64,000 nucleotides of DNA from UBA1941 sp046329555. GTDB taxonomy: Bacteria > Bacteroidota > Bacteroidia > Chitinophagales > LD1. The position numbers were made by a program, and so were the translations under genes. Below are positions 11,366-17,916 of the stretch, in pieces; position 1 is the first letter of the stretch; each line of letters opens with the position of its first letter. The stretch lies in assembly GCA_046329555.1 (NCBI GenBank), contig JAXLUK010000003.1, forward strand, positions 186,001 through 250,000, given 5' to 3'. The notes beneath the pieces are model-generated. The model was not told the origin of the DNA, did not search any database, and saw nothing but the letters and a program-made list of their open reading frames with translations.

Positions 11366-12807
11366 TTATAAAGGTTAATCGTCTTGATGTACTTTGCAGC
11401 ACAGGCCCCAAATGAAGTAGTTACGGTATAGGTGGTATTAGAAGTAATGTTCGCTACCGGATTGGCAATGTTGGTGGCCGATAATCCGGTTGGCGGACTC
11501 CAGGAATAAGAAGACGGATCGGTTCCGGCGCCGGAAATTCCGGCGCTGAGTTGTGCCGTTTGACCCGGACATAAGGTAGAATCATCAACGCTGTAAACCG
11601 GAAGTGGCGCATCTTTGATGGTGATACTGGCGCTATCATAAGCCACGCCGGTACAAGGGTTGATCAATCTGATTTTTACCGTTTCTGTACCTTCCACAAT
11701 GCCATCTTCCAATGGCACCATGGAAATGGTTGCTGTAGTGCTACCAGCAGGAATCGTAACCGTTCCAGTCAACGTCGTGTAGTCTGTTCCATTAGTCGCA
11801 GTTCCACTGGTGGTATAGGTAATGAGTTGATTGGTTAGCGGAGCCGATGGCAGCGATATCGTGAAAGTACCATTCACACAGCCTTCGTAAGTGCTGCTGA
11901 AGCCGCCTGCCACAGCTGGTGCAACTGTTACCCTCGCAGCATTCGATTGAAATGAAGACGCTTCCAGAAAAACTCCGGAATCATAAATCGCATCAAAGAT
12001 GTCTTCCACGGCTAACTTCATGGTGTAGGTAGAACATGGAACAACTGGAATTGTAGCAACAAAAACCTTTGTCATGCCATCGTACACAATACAGGTGCTA
12101 CCGTTGTTGTTGATGTATTGGGAAGAATAAGCAAGTGATTCTCCTGCTAAGTTACAGGTACCTCCGCCTGCAGCCGCGCCCGGCGCACCTGGGTTTACCG
12201 CATTGATGGATACCGGTAAGGTGGTTGATGGAATTAAGGCAACATTCTGGGAAACATAATTTCCACCACCCGGATTCGGACCGGAAATAAAAAATCCGAA
12301 AACGTCATTGTAAATCGAACAAACGTATTCGGGATATTCATCTGAACCAAAAACATAGCGGAAGGTTAGTAAGTTACCTTGAGGAACAATGTTGAATGTT
12401 AGTACGCATTTATCGTAACCATTCCCTGCCGATACACCAGCCAGCGCATTAAGATCCGGATCGCTATTGGCTGTATTGCTGTAGGCGGTACTAGCGTTTG
12501 GCGAATAGTTTTGCGTTCCTGCTGCATTGGGGACAACCGATACGTTACCGGACGATAAAATGACCCCATTCGCTAAACCTAAACCACAGGTATTACCGCC
12601 GGTAAAAGTTCCGGAACCTTTGTTCGTTGCAGAGGCATTCCCACAGTTTAGGGCTGCGCCTGAAACCGTAACGCCATTACCCGCTAAAACACTAGCCAAC
12701 GCGGCCGCCGTATTATTTGGAGTAACAACAATCTGTGCTTGCCCACTGGCAAACAACAGCGTGGCCACCAACAAAGGAATCAGGCGGAATAAGTAAATGC
12801 GTTTCAT
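1..12807 (-). CDS. Giant SprB-like repeat surface protein (5' 4269 codons; 3' end outside window)
   Basis: The minus-strand frame starts at the ATG at 12807 and reads a signal-peptide-like N-terminus (MKRIYLFRLIPLLVATLLFA, then SGQAQ). I translated the N-terminal third of a thousand residues and several repeat units and met no stop; the antisense shadow frame keeps one register throughout, so no frameshift is apparent. Domains: residues about 22-290 match a choice-of-anchor L domain (NGVILSSGN, FRYVFGSDEYPEY, FGFFISGPNP); about 300-395 a Calx-beta-like domain (GTDYTTLTGTVTIPAG, VEGTETVKIRL); about 395-475 an Ig/PKD-like domain (CPGQTAQLSA); from about 480 on, SprB-type repeats to the window edge. 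SprB proteins are mobile cell-surface adhesins moved by the gliding/T9SS machinery in Flavobacterium; a role in adhesion or gliding here is inference. The C-terminus, where a sorting domain would be, is not visible. Confidence 0.9.
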   Translation of the reverse strand, partial: MKRIYLFRLIPLLVATLLFASGQAQIVVTPNNTAAALASVLAGNGVTVSGAALNCGNASATNKGSGTFTGGNTCGLGLANGVILSSGNVSVVPNAAGTQNYSPNASTAYSNTANSDPDLNALAGVSAGNGYDKCVLTFNIVPQGNLLTFRYVFGSDEYPEYVCSIYNDVFGFFISGPNPGGGNYVSQNVALIPSTTLPVSINAVNPGAPGAAAGGGTCNLAGESLAYSSQYINNNGSTCIVYDGMTKVFVATIPVVPCSTYTMKLAVEDIFDAIYDSGVFLEASSFQSNAARVTVAPAVAGGFSSTYEGCVNGTFTISLPSAPLTNQLITYTTSGTATNGTDYTTLTGTVTIPAGSTTATISMVPLEDGIVEGTETVKIRLINPCTGVAYDSASITIKDAPLPVYSVDDSTLCPGQTAQLSAGISGAGTDPSSYSWSPPTGLSATNIANPVANITSNTTYTVTTSFGACAAKYIKTINLYKSNLTSSFTQTNVNCNGASTGAINLTASNGVPAYSYAWSGGVSTQNRTGLAAGTYAVTVTDAYNCTSSQSVVITQPTAISISGTPTNVSCKDGSNGSVALSVSGGSPSYSYAWSNGATTSTISSIAAGTFTVTVTDSKGCTATASYVITEPTALAAVATATAVTCNGAGNGSITVVASGGTPTYAYNWGGGVTSQNRSLLGPGTYTVTVTDSKSCQATASAVITEPAVLTVSLAKTDVTCNGAANGTITSTVAGGNGSYTYNWAGGITTANRSGLAPGSYPVTVTDSKGCTASATVTITQPAVLTALATGTNISCNGGADGAITVSVSGGTAAYTYLWNGGATTQNRSGLTAGTYSVTVTDNKGCTISASSTITQPAILTATPTVTNVNCFGQATGAVSMAVAGGTAPYAYNWSNASTATGLTGLTAGTYTVTITDGKGCTVSASASVTQPAAALSATAAITPVQCNGQTNGAITVTPAGGTPAYTYLWAGGATTQNRTGLAAGTYTLTITDNKGCTATLSGVVTQPAALLLTSALSPVSCNAGTNGSIDLTVSGGTTPYNYNWGGGIVTEDRNNLGAGTYSITVTDANSCTASASYSITQPTALTASATSTNVSCNGGSNGTITLTPAGGTSPYSYNWGGGVITQNRTSLAAGTYVVTVTDNKGCTVSSSTSITEPAVLTVTLVTTNVSCNGAANGTVTTSVAGGTSTYSYNWGGGIITANRSGLSPGSYSVTVTDSKGCTASASTTITQPAVLNIAATVTDVSCNGFSDGAITTTVSGGNPSYTYAWAGGATTQNRSGLSAGTYTLTVTDTKSCTATYAAVVNQPVTLVLTEVHVAVTCNGAANGSITLSATGGTTPYTYSIGGVAGSVRLGLAPGSYATAVTDARGCAANGSVVITQPAILDVSLLATDVSCNGGSNGAITSSVTGGTSPYTYNWGGAITTANRTGLTAGSYNVTVTDSKGCTASATQVVSQPAVLGVAMVAVPVSCNGGSNGSISVTPSGGTSPYTFNWGGGITVQNRTNLASGTYTVTVTDAKACTTSQSVTVTQTAAIAVTGTVTDVKCRTGNDGAINISVSGGTPAYSFLWSNGSTNQNINTLTAGNYTVTVTDINSCTGVSTIAVSQPAFININPTTTNVFCYGAATGVINISVSGGTPGYTYNWGGGITTQNRSGLVAGTYALTVTDANNCSSAGVFNINQPSPIDIQYTKVDVNCNGNTNGSITLTVTGGTSPFSYNWGGGITTANRSGLAAGTYNVTVTDFRGCTANKSITITEPAVLAVVATKTNVSCNGGSDGQITLSVSGGTTAYSFNWGLGITTQDRTGLTNGTYTVTVTDSKGCSATSTNTITQPTVLTLTLAKSDVSCNSGTNGTVTATVGGGTSPYSYLWSNGATTQNLTGVAAGTYSLTVTDNKGCQKTATATVNEPAILAVSATKTDVSCNGQSNGAITLSVSGGTTAYAYNWGGGVTTANRTGLAAGSYTVTVTDAKGCTATTSVTITQPAVLVAVAAITHVSCNGGNDGGIILTVTGGTTNYAYNWGGGITTKDRSTLIAGTYTVTVTDAKGCTAVSASTITQPAVLTASTTKVDVTCNGAGNGSVDLTIAGGATPYTFSWSNGASTEDLTALSGNTYTVTVTDANGCVKTATAVVNEPAVLSIAEAHVNVACNAGATGSITLTVSGGNTPYIYNWGGGITTQNRSGLIAGTYTVTVTDSKGCTAVKSVVITQPTALTASAAVTQVSCNGAADGAIVVTVSGGTTAYSFNWGGGITTQSRSGLAPGTYTNTVTDAQGCTVTVGATITQPAALSLSAAATDVTCNGDANGIIDLSVTGGTTPYSYAWSNSSTTQDLSGLVPGTYSVTVTDANSCIKTISRTINQPAVLAVSETHVDVACNAGNTGSITLTVSGGNTPYSYNWSGGITTQNRTGLTAGSYSVTITDAKGCTVSKSVNIAQPTALVAVNTASQVTCNGASNGTIDVTVSGGSTPYAYNWGSGITTEDRSGLSPGTYTNTITDANGCTVSTAATITQPAALSTSESHANIPCYGQTNASVNLTVTGGTTPYTYNWGGGVTTEDLNFIGAGTYTVTVTDAKGCTITETAVVTEPAALTGFVTGTNVTCNGAANGSIATTIAGGTTAYTYAWSNGATTQNLSGLNPGSYQVTVTDVMGCTLTASAVITQPNVLLAINTATNIPCNGAANGTIDATITGGTAPYSYNWGGGVTTEDRTGLSPGTYTLTVTDAKGCTAQTSATITQPAVLAVSHVDTNVTCTGFANGATTVTVTGGVTAYTYLWSNGATTNHLSNLAPGIYSLTATDNNGCTVSTVVTITEPTVLAVTQTHVNVTVNGGNNGSINTTTSGGTPTYTYLWSNGASTPNIATLIAGYYTLTVRDAKGCTTEIAVNITQPDSLLVSTAVGTNVSCFNGSNGSIDITVAGGTVPYTFNWSTGATTEDVSGLAAGSYAVTVTDHFGNTVSNSVLITQPTPIAISSVVNNVTCNGIGNGSINITPSGGTPGYTYNWTGGITTEDRIGLSPGAFTVTVTDTKSCTATATYTITQPALLAVSEIHDSVSCSGFTDAGIDITVTGGTLPYTYNWGGGVVSEDRISIGIGTYTVTVTDYNGCTATKSIVIAAPNPMSIGATNANVTCNGLANGNITLTLSGGTPNYTYDWGGGVTTANRSGLAAGTYTVTATDSKGCFVTLSRTISEPAILVATRAIADVSCNGGNDGTIDVTVAGGTTPYTYNWNGGQTTEDRSGLAAGTYSLSITDANSCSASVIATIAQPAVLVTSEIHTNISCNGQSNASINLTVNGGSPAYTYLWNGGLTTEDRFGLPAGNYAVTVTDANGCTANRSITITEPAVLTVNEIHTNVDCYGAATGSITTTIAGGTTAYSPIWSSGQNAQNLTALVAGTYTITVTDANNCTASKSVTITQPTVLAVTATANSVSCNGASNGSIDLTVTGGTGTTTFTWSDGPATTEDRTGLAAGTYTVTAKDGNNCSVVLTTVITEPALLTANASGTNVKCSGGTDGAVTTTVSGGTPAYTYLWNDGATSASRLGLVAAAYTVTVTDAKGCTATASNTVTQPAVLVVTETHSDVLCFGGNNGSINVTINGGTTPYQSLWNNGATTEDLNSITAESYSVSVTDGNGCQSSKSVTITQPALLTAAVTSTNVNCFGGNNATITLTTTGGAGSNTYLWNDGATTANRSGLVAGSYTITVTDANGCTATAAAVITQPAALNAVATSVDVNCNGGNDGSINVTVSGGTSAYAYLWNSGATTQNRTGLTAGIYSLTVTDAKGCFTNLSVLINQPAPLALSTTQVNVSCNNGPTGSIDLTVTGGTTPYIYAWSNGATTEDVTSLAAGSYRVTVSDGHSCAATATATISQPNALTASLSKTNVLCNGGTSGTINTTVSGGTTPYRFVWNTSVTDTTQNRSGLTAGTYTVTVSDANNCTVSKSIVITEPALLTASRSVTAVSCFGGNNGAIAVSVGGGTTSYSYLWNDGVTTSNRSALVAGTYTLTVTDANSCTATVTGLVAEPALFTVSEIHSDVSCYTGSNGSITLTPSGGTPAYTYVWSTGTTTQNAAALTAGTYRVTATDSKGCVATASAVISQPALLTVGETHTNVSCKGGSNGTVNLTASGGTAPYRYLWSNGDTLQNPTGLPSSVYGVTVTDANSCTASRNIVITEPSKIQLSAVTTNVLCYGGNNASITLSVVGGTPSYTFLWNNAVTTQNLSSLVAGTYLVTVTDSKGCSDTLSRSITQPDSLEVQEAHFDVTCFGGNNGWIDITPDGGTSPYN

Positions 12808-12834
12808 CAAGAGGTTCTTTTATTAATCAGTTTC

Positions 12835-12859
12835 ACTTACGTAAAAATCAGCCGTAAGT
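12835..12859. other. 7-bp inverted repeat in the leader of the giant gene
   Basis: acttacg (12835-12841) and cgtaagt (12853-12859) face each other across 11 nt, 28 bp upstream of the giant gene's ATG. It could form a small leader hairpin or an operator. The 12808-13032 gap has no clear TAnnTTTG promoter box. Confidence 0.35.
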
Positions 12860-13032
12860 TTCACCAGAAATCGCCGATTAACGCCTTTTTCAAAACCTCC
12901 AATAACCAACAAAACAGGAAAAGTGTCTATTCCTTAAAACAACAGACTAATCATGTAGTTACAATTGTTTGTATAACACATCATTATCAGCACCACATAA
13001 TCTGGTTCTTAAAGCCGTGGTAATTCGATTTT

Positions 13033-14949
13033 TCAACGACCTAAAGAAACCAAAAAAACCTTTTTAGTGTTAATAAGTAATTGATTTTCTATATTAACTA
13101 AATAACATCCTTCACTCAATTCGGCCAGCAATTTTCGTTGATATCCAGCGGCTACCTCCATCCGATAAACCTCCTTTCCAACTACATTGAAAATACGAAC
13201 CAGAGCCGCCTGAGGAAAATCAAAAATGACTTCCTTTGTGCCAAAAACAGGTGCCACCCGATACAACTCCTCCTCTACGTTGTTCAGCCCGGCTGGCCTT
13301 GAAAAAGAAACAATTTTACTTATTGAAAGCGGACAATTCTTTCCTGCAACCAGCTGCAAACTCACCAGAAAATTTCCTGATTGCCCGTAGCTCACCACCG
13401 GTTCTGCAACATTCAACTGCTGCCCATCGCCAAAACTCCAACTCCAATTCGATCCAACTAATGGATCAGGTACAAAATACATGGAATCGCCGCGCTGCTG
13501 CCACGAGAAATCTGGCCGCGGACAAGTATCGGTTTCTACTACCCTGATAAACGTATCGGCGCAATATCCATTTCCAGCAACCTGAACAACCGAAAAACTT
13601 CCGGCACCGGCGTACTGATGTACAGGCTGCATCACGCCCGAAGTTTGCCCATCGCCAAACTGCCAAAAAAACTGATTGGCCAATTGCGTACTATCCATAA
13701 ACACCACTTGCGTATGATTCACCATATACGCAAAACCCGCATGTGGCCTGGCCACCACGCGAACCCGATAACTAAAGGAATCGCCATTCACCTCGTTCTT
13801 CGATAACTCACGCACACTAATTTGATGCCATCCTGTTGTATTCCACTGAATGGTAATGGCATTTCCGGAAATATTCAAAATGGTTCCGCCACTGTCTACT
13901 TGCCAGCAATAGGTACTTCCCATCCTATCATTCACCTGATAGGTAGCAACCGCCTGCTCACACAACACCGAATCACCGGTAAACTGCAACGGCAATGGCT
14001 TGAGCACATCCAGCAAAAACGGACAAGTATATTTATAAACCGTATCCAGCAAACTGGCATCCAGCAACCAGGGCTCATGCCCCTGCCCCACCAACGTCAC
14101 CAACTTGTTTTTCATGCGTTGGTTATCCATTCGCCGATGAATACTTTTACTGCCATACACCGTTGGGAAAACCGGGTACGAAAATGGATTACCGGAAACA
14201 TAAGGTACCGCAGGATCGGCATCGCCGTGAAAAGAAATAACCGCCACGCTATCGTGCGCATTATACCCACCAATCAAATTCGTATCCAAAATGGCGCCCC
14301 AATTATTAATAATGCCGCGCACCCGGGGGCAATGCCGCCCATTATCCGCATTGCCGGCACAATCAAAACAACCTAAATCGGAAGGCTCCAGCGTAATGCC
14401 GTATGATTCCTGCGGCCGCTGCGATTCTTCCATAAATGTTTGATGCAAAGCCGAAAAACATCCGGCACTGGATCCTGTGAGAAAAATAGCCGCAGTATCT
14501 AAACGATATTGCGCCGCACGCTGACACAAAAACCGCATGGCCGCGCGCTCATCCTGTGCCGCGCGATACACGGCACGCGGCGGACTGCCGGGGTCCACCA
14601 AATTAAATCCTTTCCGGTAATCAATAGAAACCACCACATAGCCGCACTTCGCAAAATATTCGCAGAACGTAGGAATGGGCGGTTGATTTTTATCGCCAAT
14701 CAGAAACGCGCCGCCATAGGCGTAAATAATAAACGGACGATAGCGCAAGGTGTCTCCCGCAGGTTCGTAAATATCCAAATACAAATCTAAATCGGTGGCA
14801 CTGGCATACGGTCGCGCACTGCCGTAAAACACTTGCGATGTTTTGTTGACAGTCGAAAACACTGGCTTGGAATAGCGCTGGCTGGTACATAATTGTCCGC
14901 GCACCACCAACACCACAAACAACATGAAAAATAAGTATCCGTACTTCAT
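13033..14949 (-). CDS. Secreted alpha/beta-hydrolase (carboxylesterase-like) with PKD domains and T9SS sorting domain
   Basis: The 638-residue protein begins with a signal peptide (residues 1-18). Residues about 55-310 form an alpha/beta-hydrolase of the BD-FAE/carboxylesterase type: an HGG-like turn YGGAF near 79, nucleophile elbow GSSAG with Ser161, an acidic residue in HGDADP (243-245) and His291 in GQGHEPW. Two PKD-like segments follow (FWQFGDG, WSWSFGDG). The end (about 560-638) is a T9SS type-A sorting domain with FNVVGKEVYR and a final basic Arg. The enzyme is expected to be exported by T9SS and to act on esters outside the cell or at its surface; the substrate is unknown. It lies 225 bp downstream of the giant gene's start on the same strand and is transcribed toward it. 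Confidence 0.85.
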   Translation of the reverse strand: MKYGYLFFMLFVVLVVRGQLCTSQRYSKPVFSTVNKTSQVFYGSARPYASATDLDLYLDIYEPAGDTLRYRPFIIYAYGGAFLIGDKNQPPIPTFCEYFAKCGYVVVSIDYRKGFNLVDPGSPPRAVYRAAQDERAAMRFLCQRAAQYRLDTAAIFLTGSSAGCFSALHQTFMEESQRPQESYGITLEPSDLGCFDCAGNADNGRHCPRVRGIINNWGAILDTNLIGGYNAHDSVAVISFHGDADPAVPYVSGNPFSYPVFPTVYGSKSIHRRMDNQRMKNKLVTLVGQGHEPWLLDASLLDTVYKYTCPFLLDVLKPLPLQFTGDSVLCEQAVATYQVNDRMGSTYCWQVDSGGTILNISGNAITIQWNTTGWHQISVRELSKNEVNGDSFSYRVRVVARPHAGFAYMVNHTQVVFMDSTQLANQFFWQFGDGQTSGVMQPVHQYAGAGSFSVVQVAGNGYCADTFIRVVETDTCPRPDFSWQQRGDSMYFVPDPLVGSNWSWSFGDGQQLNVAEPVVSYGQSGNFLVSLQLVAGKNCPLSISKIVSFSRPAGLNNVEEELYRVAPVFGTKEVIFDFPQAALVRIFNVVGKEVYRMEVAAGYQRKLLAELSEGCYLVNIENQLLINTKKVFLVSLGR

Positions 14950-15019
14950 CAGAAATAAAGTTAGCCGATTCCATGAAATGTAAAAAGAATCGTAATTTCC
15001 TGCCAGTTAACAACTGCTT

Positions 15020-16051
15020 ATGTGGAAATCGGCTGCAATAATTTTCGCGCTCAGCGCGCTCTCCGGATGTAAACCATCGCCAGCAACTTCCACTAAAAAT
15101 CCACCGATACCCGTGTATGAAACCGTGCAAACCGGCGGCGTTAAAATGGTGCCTGTAATGAATGGAAAATACAAGGTGTGGACGAAGAAATTCGGCTCTG
15201 GTCCTATCAAAGTTTTACTGCTGCACGGCGGTCCCGGATTAACGCATGAATACTTCGAGTGCTTTGAAAGTTTTCTTCCGCAGTCGGGTATCGAATGTTA
15301 CTATTACGACCAACTGGGATCAGGCTTTTCCGATATCCCCTCCGACACTTCCTACATCAGTCTGGATCGCTTTGTAGATGAGGTGGAAGAAGTACGCCGC
15401 GGCCTTGACCTCGATCAGTTTTATCTTCTCGGCCACTCCTGGGGCGGTATGCTTACCATGGAATACGCCGTGAAATATCCGCAACACTTAAAGGGCGCCA
15501 TCATCTCTAACATGACCGCTTCCATTCCCAATTACGTCACTTACATCAATAAACTTCGGCAACAACTTCCTGCTGATGATGTGAAGAAGATGGAAGATTT
15601 CGAAGCCCGAAATGAAAGTAACTCGCCCGAATATCAGCGTCTGGTAAAAGTACTCTACGACAAGCACATCTGCCGGCTGCCCGTTTGGCCGGAAGCGCTC
15701 GATCGCTCCTTCCGCCATATCAACGCCACGGTTTACAATACCATGCAAGGCAACAATGAATTTGTGGTAACCGGGAAATTTAAAAACTGGGATGCCTGGA
15801 GTAAACTGCCCCAGATCAGTTGCCCCACCTTGGTGATTGGCGCCGATTACGATGAAATGGATCCGCAGGAAATCAGAAAAATGGGTCAACTGATTCCGCA
15901 TGCCCGCGTGCTGATGTGTAAGGGAAGCCACATGTGTATGTGGGATGATCAGCAACATTATTTTGGCGGCTTAATTCGCTTTCTGCGCATGGCCGAAGGC
16001 GGTGAAATCAACGCCCGCTCGGGCGATCAGGCACTTACGTATTTCGATTGA
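15020..16051 (+). CDS. Lipoprotein proline iminopeptidase-like hydrolase (peptidase S33)
   Basis: 343 residues. A short signal ends in the lipobox LSGC (Cys17), so the enzyme should be anchored to a membrane. The alpha/beta-hydrolase core shows the S33 oxyanion motif HGGPG (69-73), the nucleophile elbow GHSWGG with Ser140, a putative acid in GADYDEMDP and a C-terminal His in KGSHMCMWD. Family members remove N-terminal proline from peptides, although some act on other amides or esters. It is divergent from the T9SS esterase, with 70 bp between the two starts. Family assignment is firm; substrate is inference. Confidence 0.85.
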   Translation: MWKSAAIIFALSALSGCKPSPATSTKNPPIPVYETVQTGGVKMVPVMNGKYKVWTKKFGSGPIKVLLLHGGPGLTHEYFECFESFLPQSGIECYYYDQLGSGFSDIPSDTSYISLDRFVDEVEEVRRGLDLDQFYLLGHSWGGMLTMEYAVKYPQHLKGAIISNMTASIPNYVTYINKLRQQLPADDVKKMEDFEARNESNSPEYQRLVKVLYDKHICRLPVWPEALDRSFRHINATVYNTMQGNNEFVVTGKFKNWDAWSKLPQISCPTLVIGADYDEMDPQEIRKMGQLIPHARVLMCKGSHMCMWDDQQHYFGGLIRFLRMAEGGEINARSGDQALTYFD

Positions 16052-16096
16052 AAAACAGGCTGAAAACATTTCGCCCGGTGCAGAAATTTGCCGATT

Positions 16097-16128
16097 AAAA
16101 AGGCGCTTTAACCCCGCTTTTTTTCTTA
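16097..16128 (+). terminator. Possible weak intrinsic terminator
   Basis: An A-tract plus G(G)CG pairs with CGC plus a T-tract across a short loop, with one bulged G, and is followed by more T's. It lies between the S33 hydrolase gene and the GAPDH gene. The stem is AT-rich and weak. Confidence 0.3.
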
Positions 16129-16152
16129 ACATCGCCCTCAAATTTCAATTAC

Positions 16153-17598
16153 ATGAAAGATCAATACGAAGCGGAATTAGGGCAATGGATTAGCAGTGAA
16201 CGTCAGGCGCTGGAATTGTTAGACACGGCCAGCAAACTGCAGTTTGATAAATCTATTGAATTGGTGTTGTTTAGAAGAAAGTTATTCAACAAAACCATCA
16301 GTGAAATCATCAACGACCATGCCTACGCCACCAAATTCACCGGCATCCAAATTTCGCTGGAACATACCTTAGCACTCACCAAGGCTATTGCCGCTCTCGA
16401 TTTAGCCCCGTCGCGCATCGATTTAGGCCGGCTATCCAAAGAATATATTGAAGCGGGCAACAGCGGCGCTTACGACGCCTTCGTAGCCGATAAACTGAAA
16501 GATTTTATTGGCAAGGAAAAAAAGGTACTAAAGCCTCGTGATGTGGTGTTGTACGGTTTTGGAAGAATCGGCCGCCTGGCCGCGCGTATTCTCATTGAAC
16601 ACGCCGGAACCGGCCAGCAATTGCGCCTGCGCGCCATTGTAACGCGCGACAAAGCCTCGGACGATTTGGCCAAGCGCGCTTCGCTGCTGCGCAAAGATTC
16701 CGTACACGGAAAATTTGCCGGTGTTATTGAAGCCGATCCCGAAAGCAACAGCGTCATCATCAACGGCCATAAAGTGCAAATGATTACGGCCAGTTCACCT
16801 TCAGAAATTGATTATACTGCCTATGGCATTCACGATGCCATCATCATTGATAACACAGGCGTTTGGCGCGATGAAAAAGGCCTCAGCGAACACCTGAAGG
16901 CGAAAGGCGCTAACATGGTCATCTTAACTGCCCCCGGCAAAGGCGATCTTCCAAACATTGTTTATGGCGTTAACCACGCGCAGTACGACGGTTCTAAGGG
17001 CGGCATTTTCACCGCAGCCAGTTGCACTACCAACGCCATTGTGCCAGTCATTAAAGTAGTGCGCGATGCGTGGGGTATTGAAAGCGGGCATATCGAAACG
17101 GTACATGCCTACACCAACGACCAAAACTTGTTGGATAACTATCACAAGAAAAGTCGCAGAGGTCGCGGTGCGCCATTGAATATGGTGATTACCGAAACCG
17201 GTGCCGGCAAAGCGGTAACCAAGGTTTTCCCGGATATGAAGGGCATGCTTACCTCTAATGCCGTGCGCGTTCCGGTGCCCAATGTTTCGTTGGCCATTTT
17301 GAATTTGAAACTGAAAAACAAAACCACAACAGCAGAAGTCAATGCCATGCTGAAGAACGCCTCTACCTATGGCGATTTGGTAGAGCAAATCGACTTCTCG
17401 ATGTCGGCCGAGTTGGTGTCCAGCGATGTAGTGGGTAATCCGCATGCCTGTGAAATCGACAGCCATGCTACCATTGTTTCTGAAGATGGCAAGAGCGTAG
17501 TAATTTACGCCTGGTACGATAATGAATACGGCTATACCAGCCAGGTAGTGCGCCTCACCAAGCATTTGGCCGGCGTGCGCAGGTTGATTTATTACTAA
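16153..17598 (+). CDS. gap: Glyceraldehyde-3-phosphate dehydrogenase, long form with N-terminal extension
   Basis: 481 residues against about 335 for classical GAPDH. The Rossmann motif GFGRIGR starts at about residue 135, and the catalytic ASCTTN places Cys291. The end carries the usual WYDNEYGYTSQVVRL. Residues 1-130 are a helical extension with no recognised motif. Such long GAPDHs occur across Bacteroidota. The enzyme oxidises glyceraldehyde-3-phosphate to 1,3-bisphosphoglycerate (or the reverse) in the cytosol. It stands alone here, but tpiA and gpmI of the same pathway are also in the window. Confidence 0.93.
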   Translation: MKDQYEAELGQWISSERQALELLDTASKLQFDKSIELVLFRRKLFNKTISEIINDHAYATKFTGIQISLEHTLALTKAIAALDLAPSRIDLGRLSKEYIEAGNSGAYDAFVADKLKDFIGKEKKVLKPRDVVLYGFGRIGRLAARILIEHAGTGQQLRLRAIVTRDKASDDLAKRASLLRKDSVHGKFAGVIEADPESNSVIINGHKVQMITASSPSEIDYTAYGIHDAIIIDNTGVWRDEKGLSEHLKAKGANMVILTAPGKGDLPNIVYGVNHAQYDGSKGGIFTAASCTTNAIVPVIKVVRDAWGIESGHIETVHAYTNDQNLLDNYHKKSRRGRGAPLNMVITETGAGKAVTKVFPDMKGMLTSNAVRVPVPNVSLAILNLKLKNKTTTAEVNAMLKNASTYGDLVEQIDFSMSAELVSSDVVGNPHACEIDSHATIVSEDGKSVVIYAWYDNEYGYTSQVVRLTKHLAGVRRLIYY

Positions 17599-17850
17599 GC
17601 GTTTCGAGTCGTTGGTTGGGACGTTGGGACGATTGGGACTTAAAGACGATTGGGACTCGCTGAATCATGGTGGAAAGAGAATCCAACCTGGCAAATGCCG
17701 TGACTATTAGCGCGCAGTTCGGAAATAAGCAATCTCAAATCATCGAACAATCGAACATCGAGCCATCGCATATCGAACAGTCGCATATCGAATAGTCGAA
17801 AAATCGAACATCAACAACAGGGAGTATCGATTTTTTTTTGGCGCGCCGCT
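17599..17850. repeat. Intergenic low-complexity repeats after gap
   Basis: Two simple patterns. At 17612-17665 there is a run of gggac units separated by gatt or gtt, ending in a segment (aaagacgattgggactcg) shared with 19553 and 24073. At 17734-17812 the unit atcgaaca or a variant recurs about nine times; similar units appear at 23797-23812 on the other strand. Nothing coding is seen. These look like members of a dispersed intergenic repeat family. Confidence 0.7.
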
Positions 17851-17900
17851 CGCCCGCGCTAAAACTACAAAGCCGCAGGCTCGCGGCCGGGTGCTGCGCT
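17851..17900. repeat. Left half of the interrupted intergenic repeat (IS110 left target)
   Basis: A GC-rich segment with a small hairpin, gccgc (17872-17876) pairing with gcggc (17883-17887), then gggtgctgcgct (17889-17900). A close match, gggtgctacgct, occurs at 34494-34505 in another intergenic repeat. The final CT (17899-17900) is read as the left core dinucleotide of the IS110-family insertion. Confidence 0.6.
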
Positions 17901-17902
17901 CA

Positions 17903-17910
17903 TATCTTTG
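17903..17910 (+). promoter_or_regulatory. -7 half of a promoter completed at the circular RE-LE junction
   Basis: TATCTTTG matches the Bacteroidota -7 consensus TAnnTTTG exactly and begins two bases inside the left end of the IS. In the inserted state the upstream sequence is GC-rich and offers no TTG at -33. In a circle, TTG at 19328-19330 would lie 19 nt upstream. It would drive the predicted bridge RNA. Confidence 0.55.
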
Positions 17911-17916
17911 CATTCA

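Noticed and set aside
78..12796. Many plus-strand ORFs of 60-200 codons in the first 12.8 kb
   Set aside because: They are antisense shadows of the SprB-type repeats; they share one register and repeat the same reversed motifs.
13822..14376. 184-codon plus-strand ORF opposite the esterase gene
   Set aside because: Antisense shadow; the composition is unlike a folded protein and the opposite strand has a clear hydrolase.
15488..17565. Antisense ORFs of 156 and 213 codons opposite the S33 hydrolase and GAPDH
   Set aside because: Shadows of strongly identified genes.
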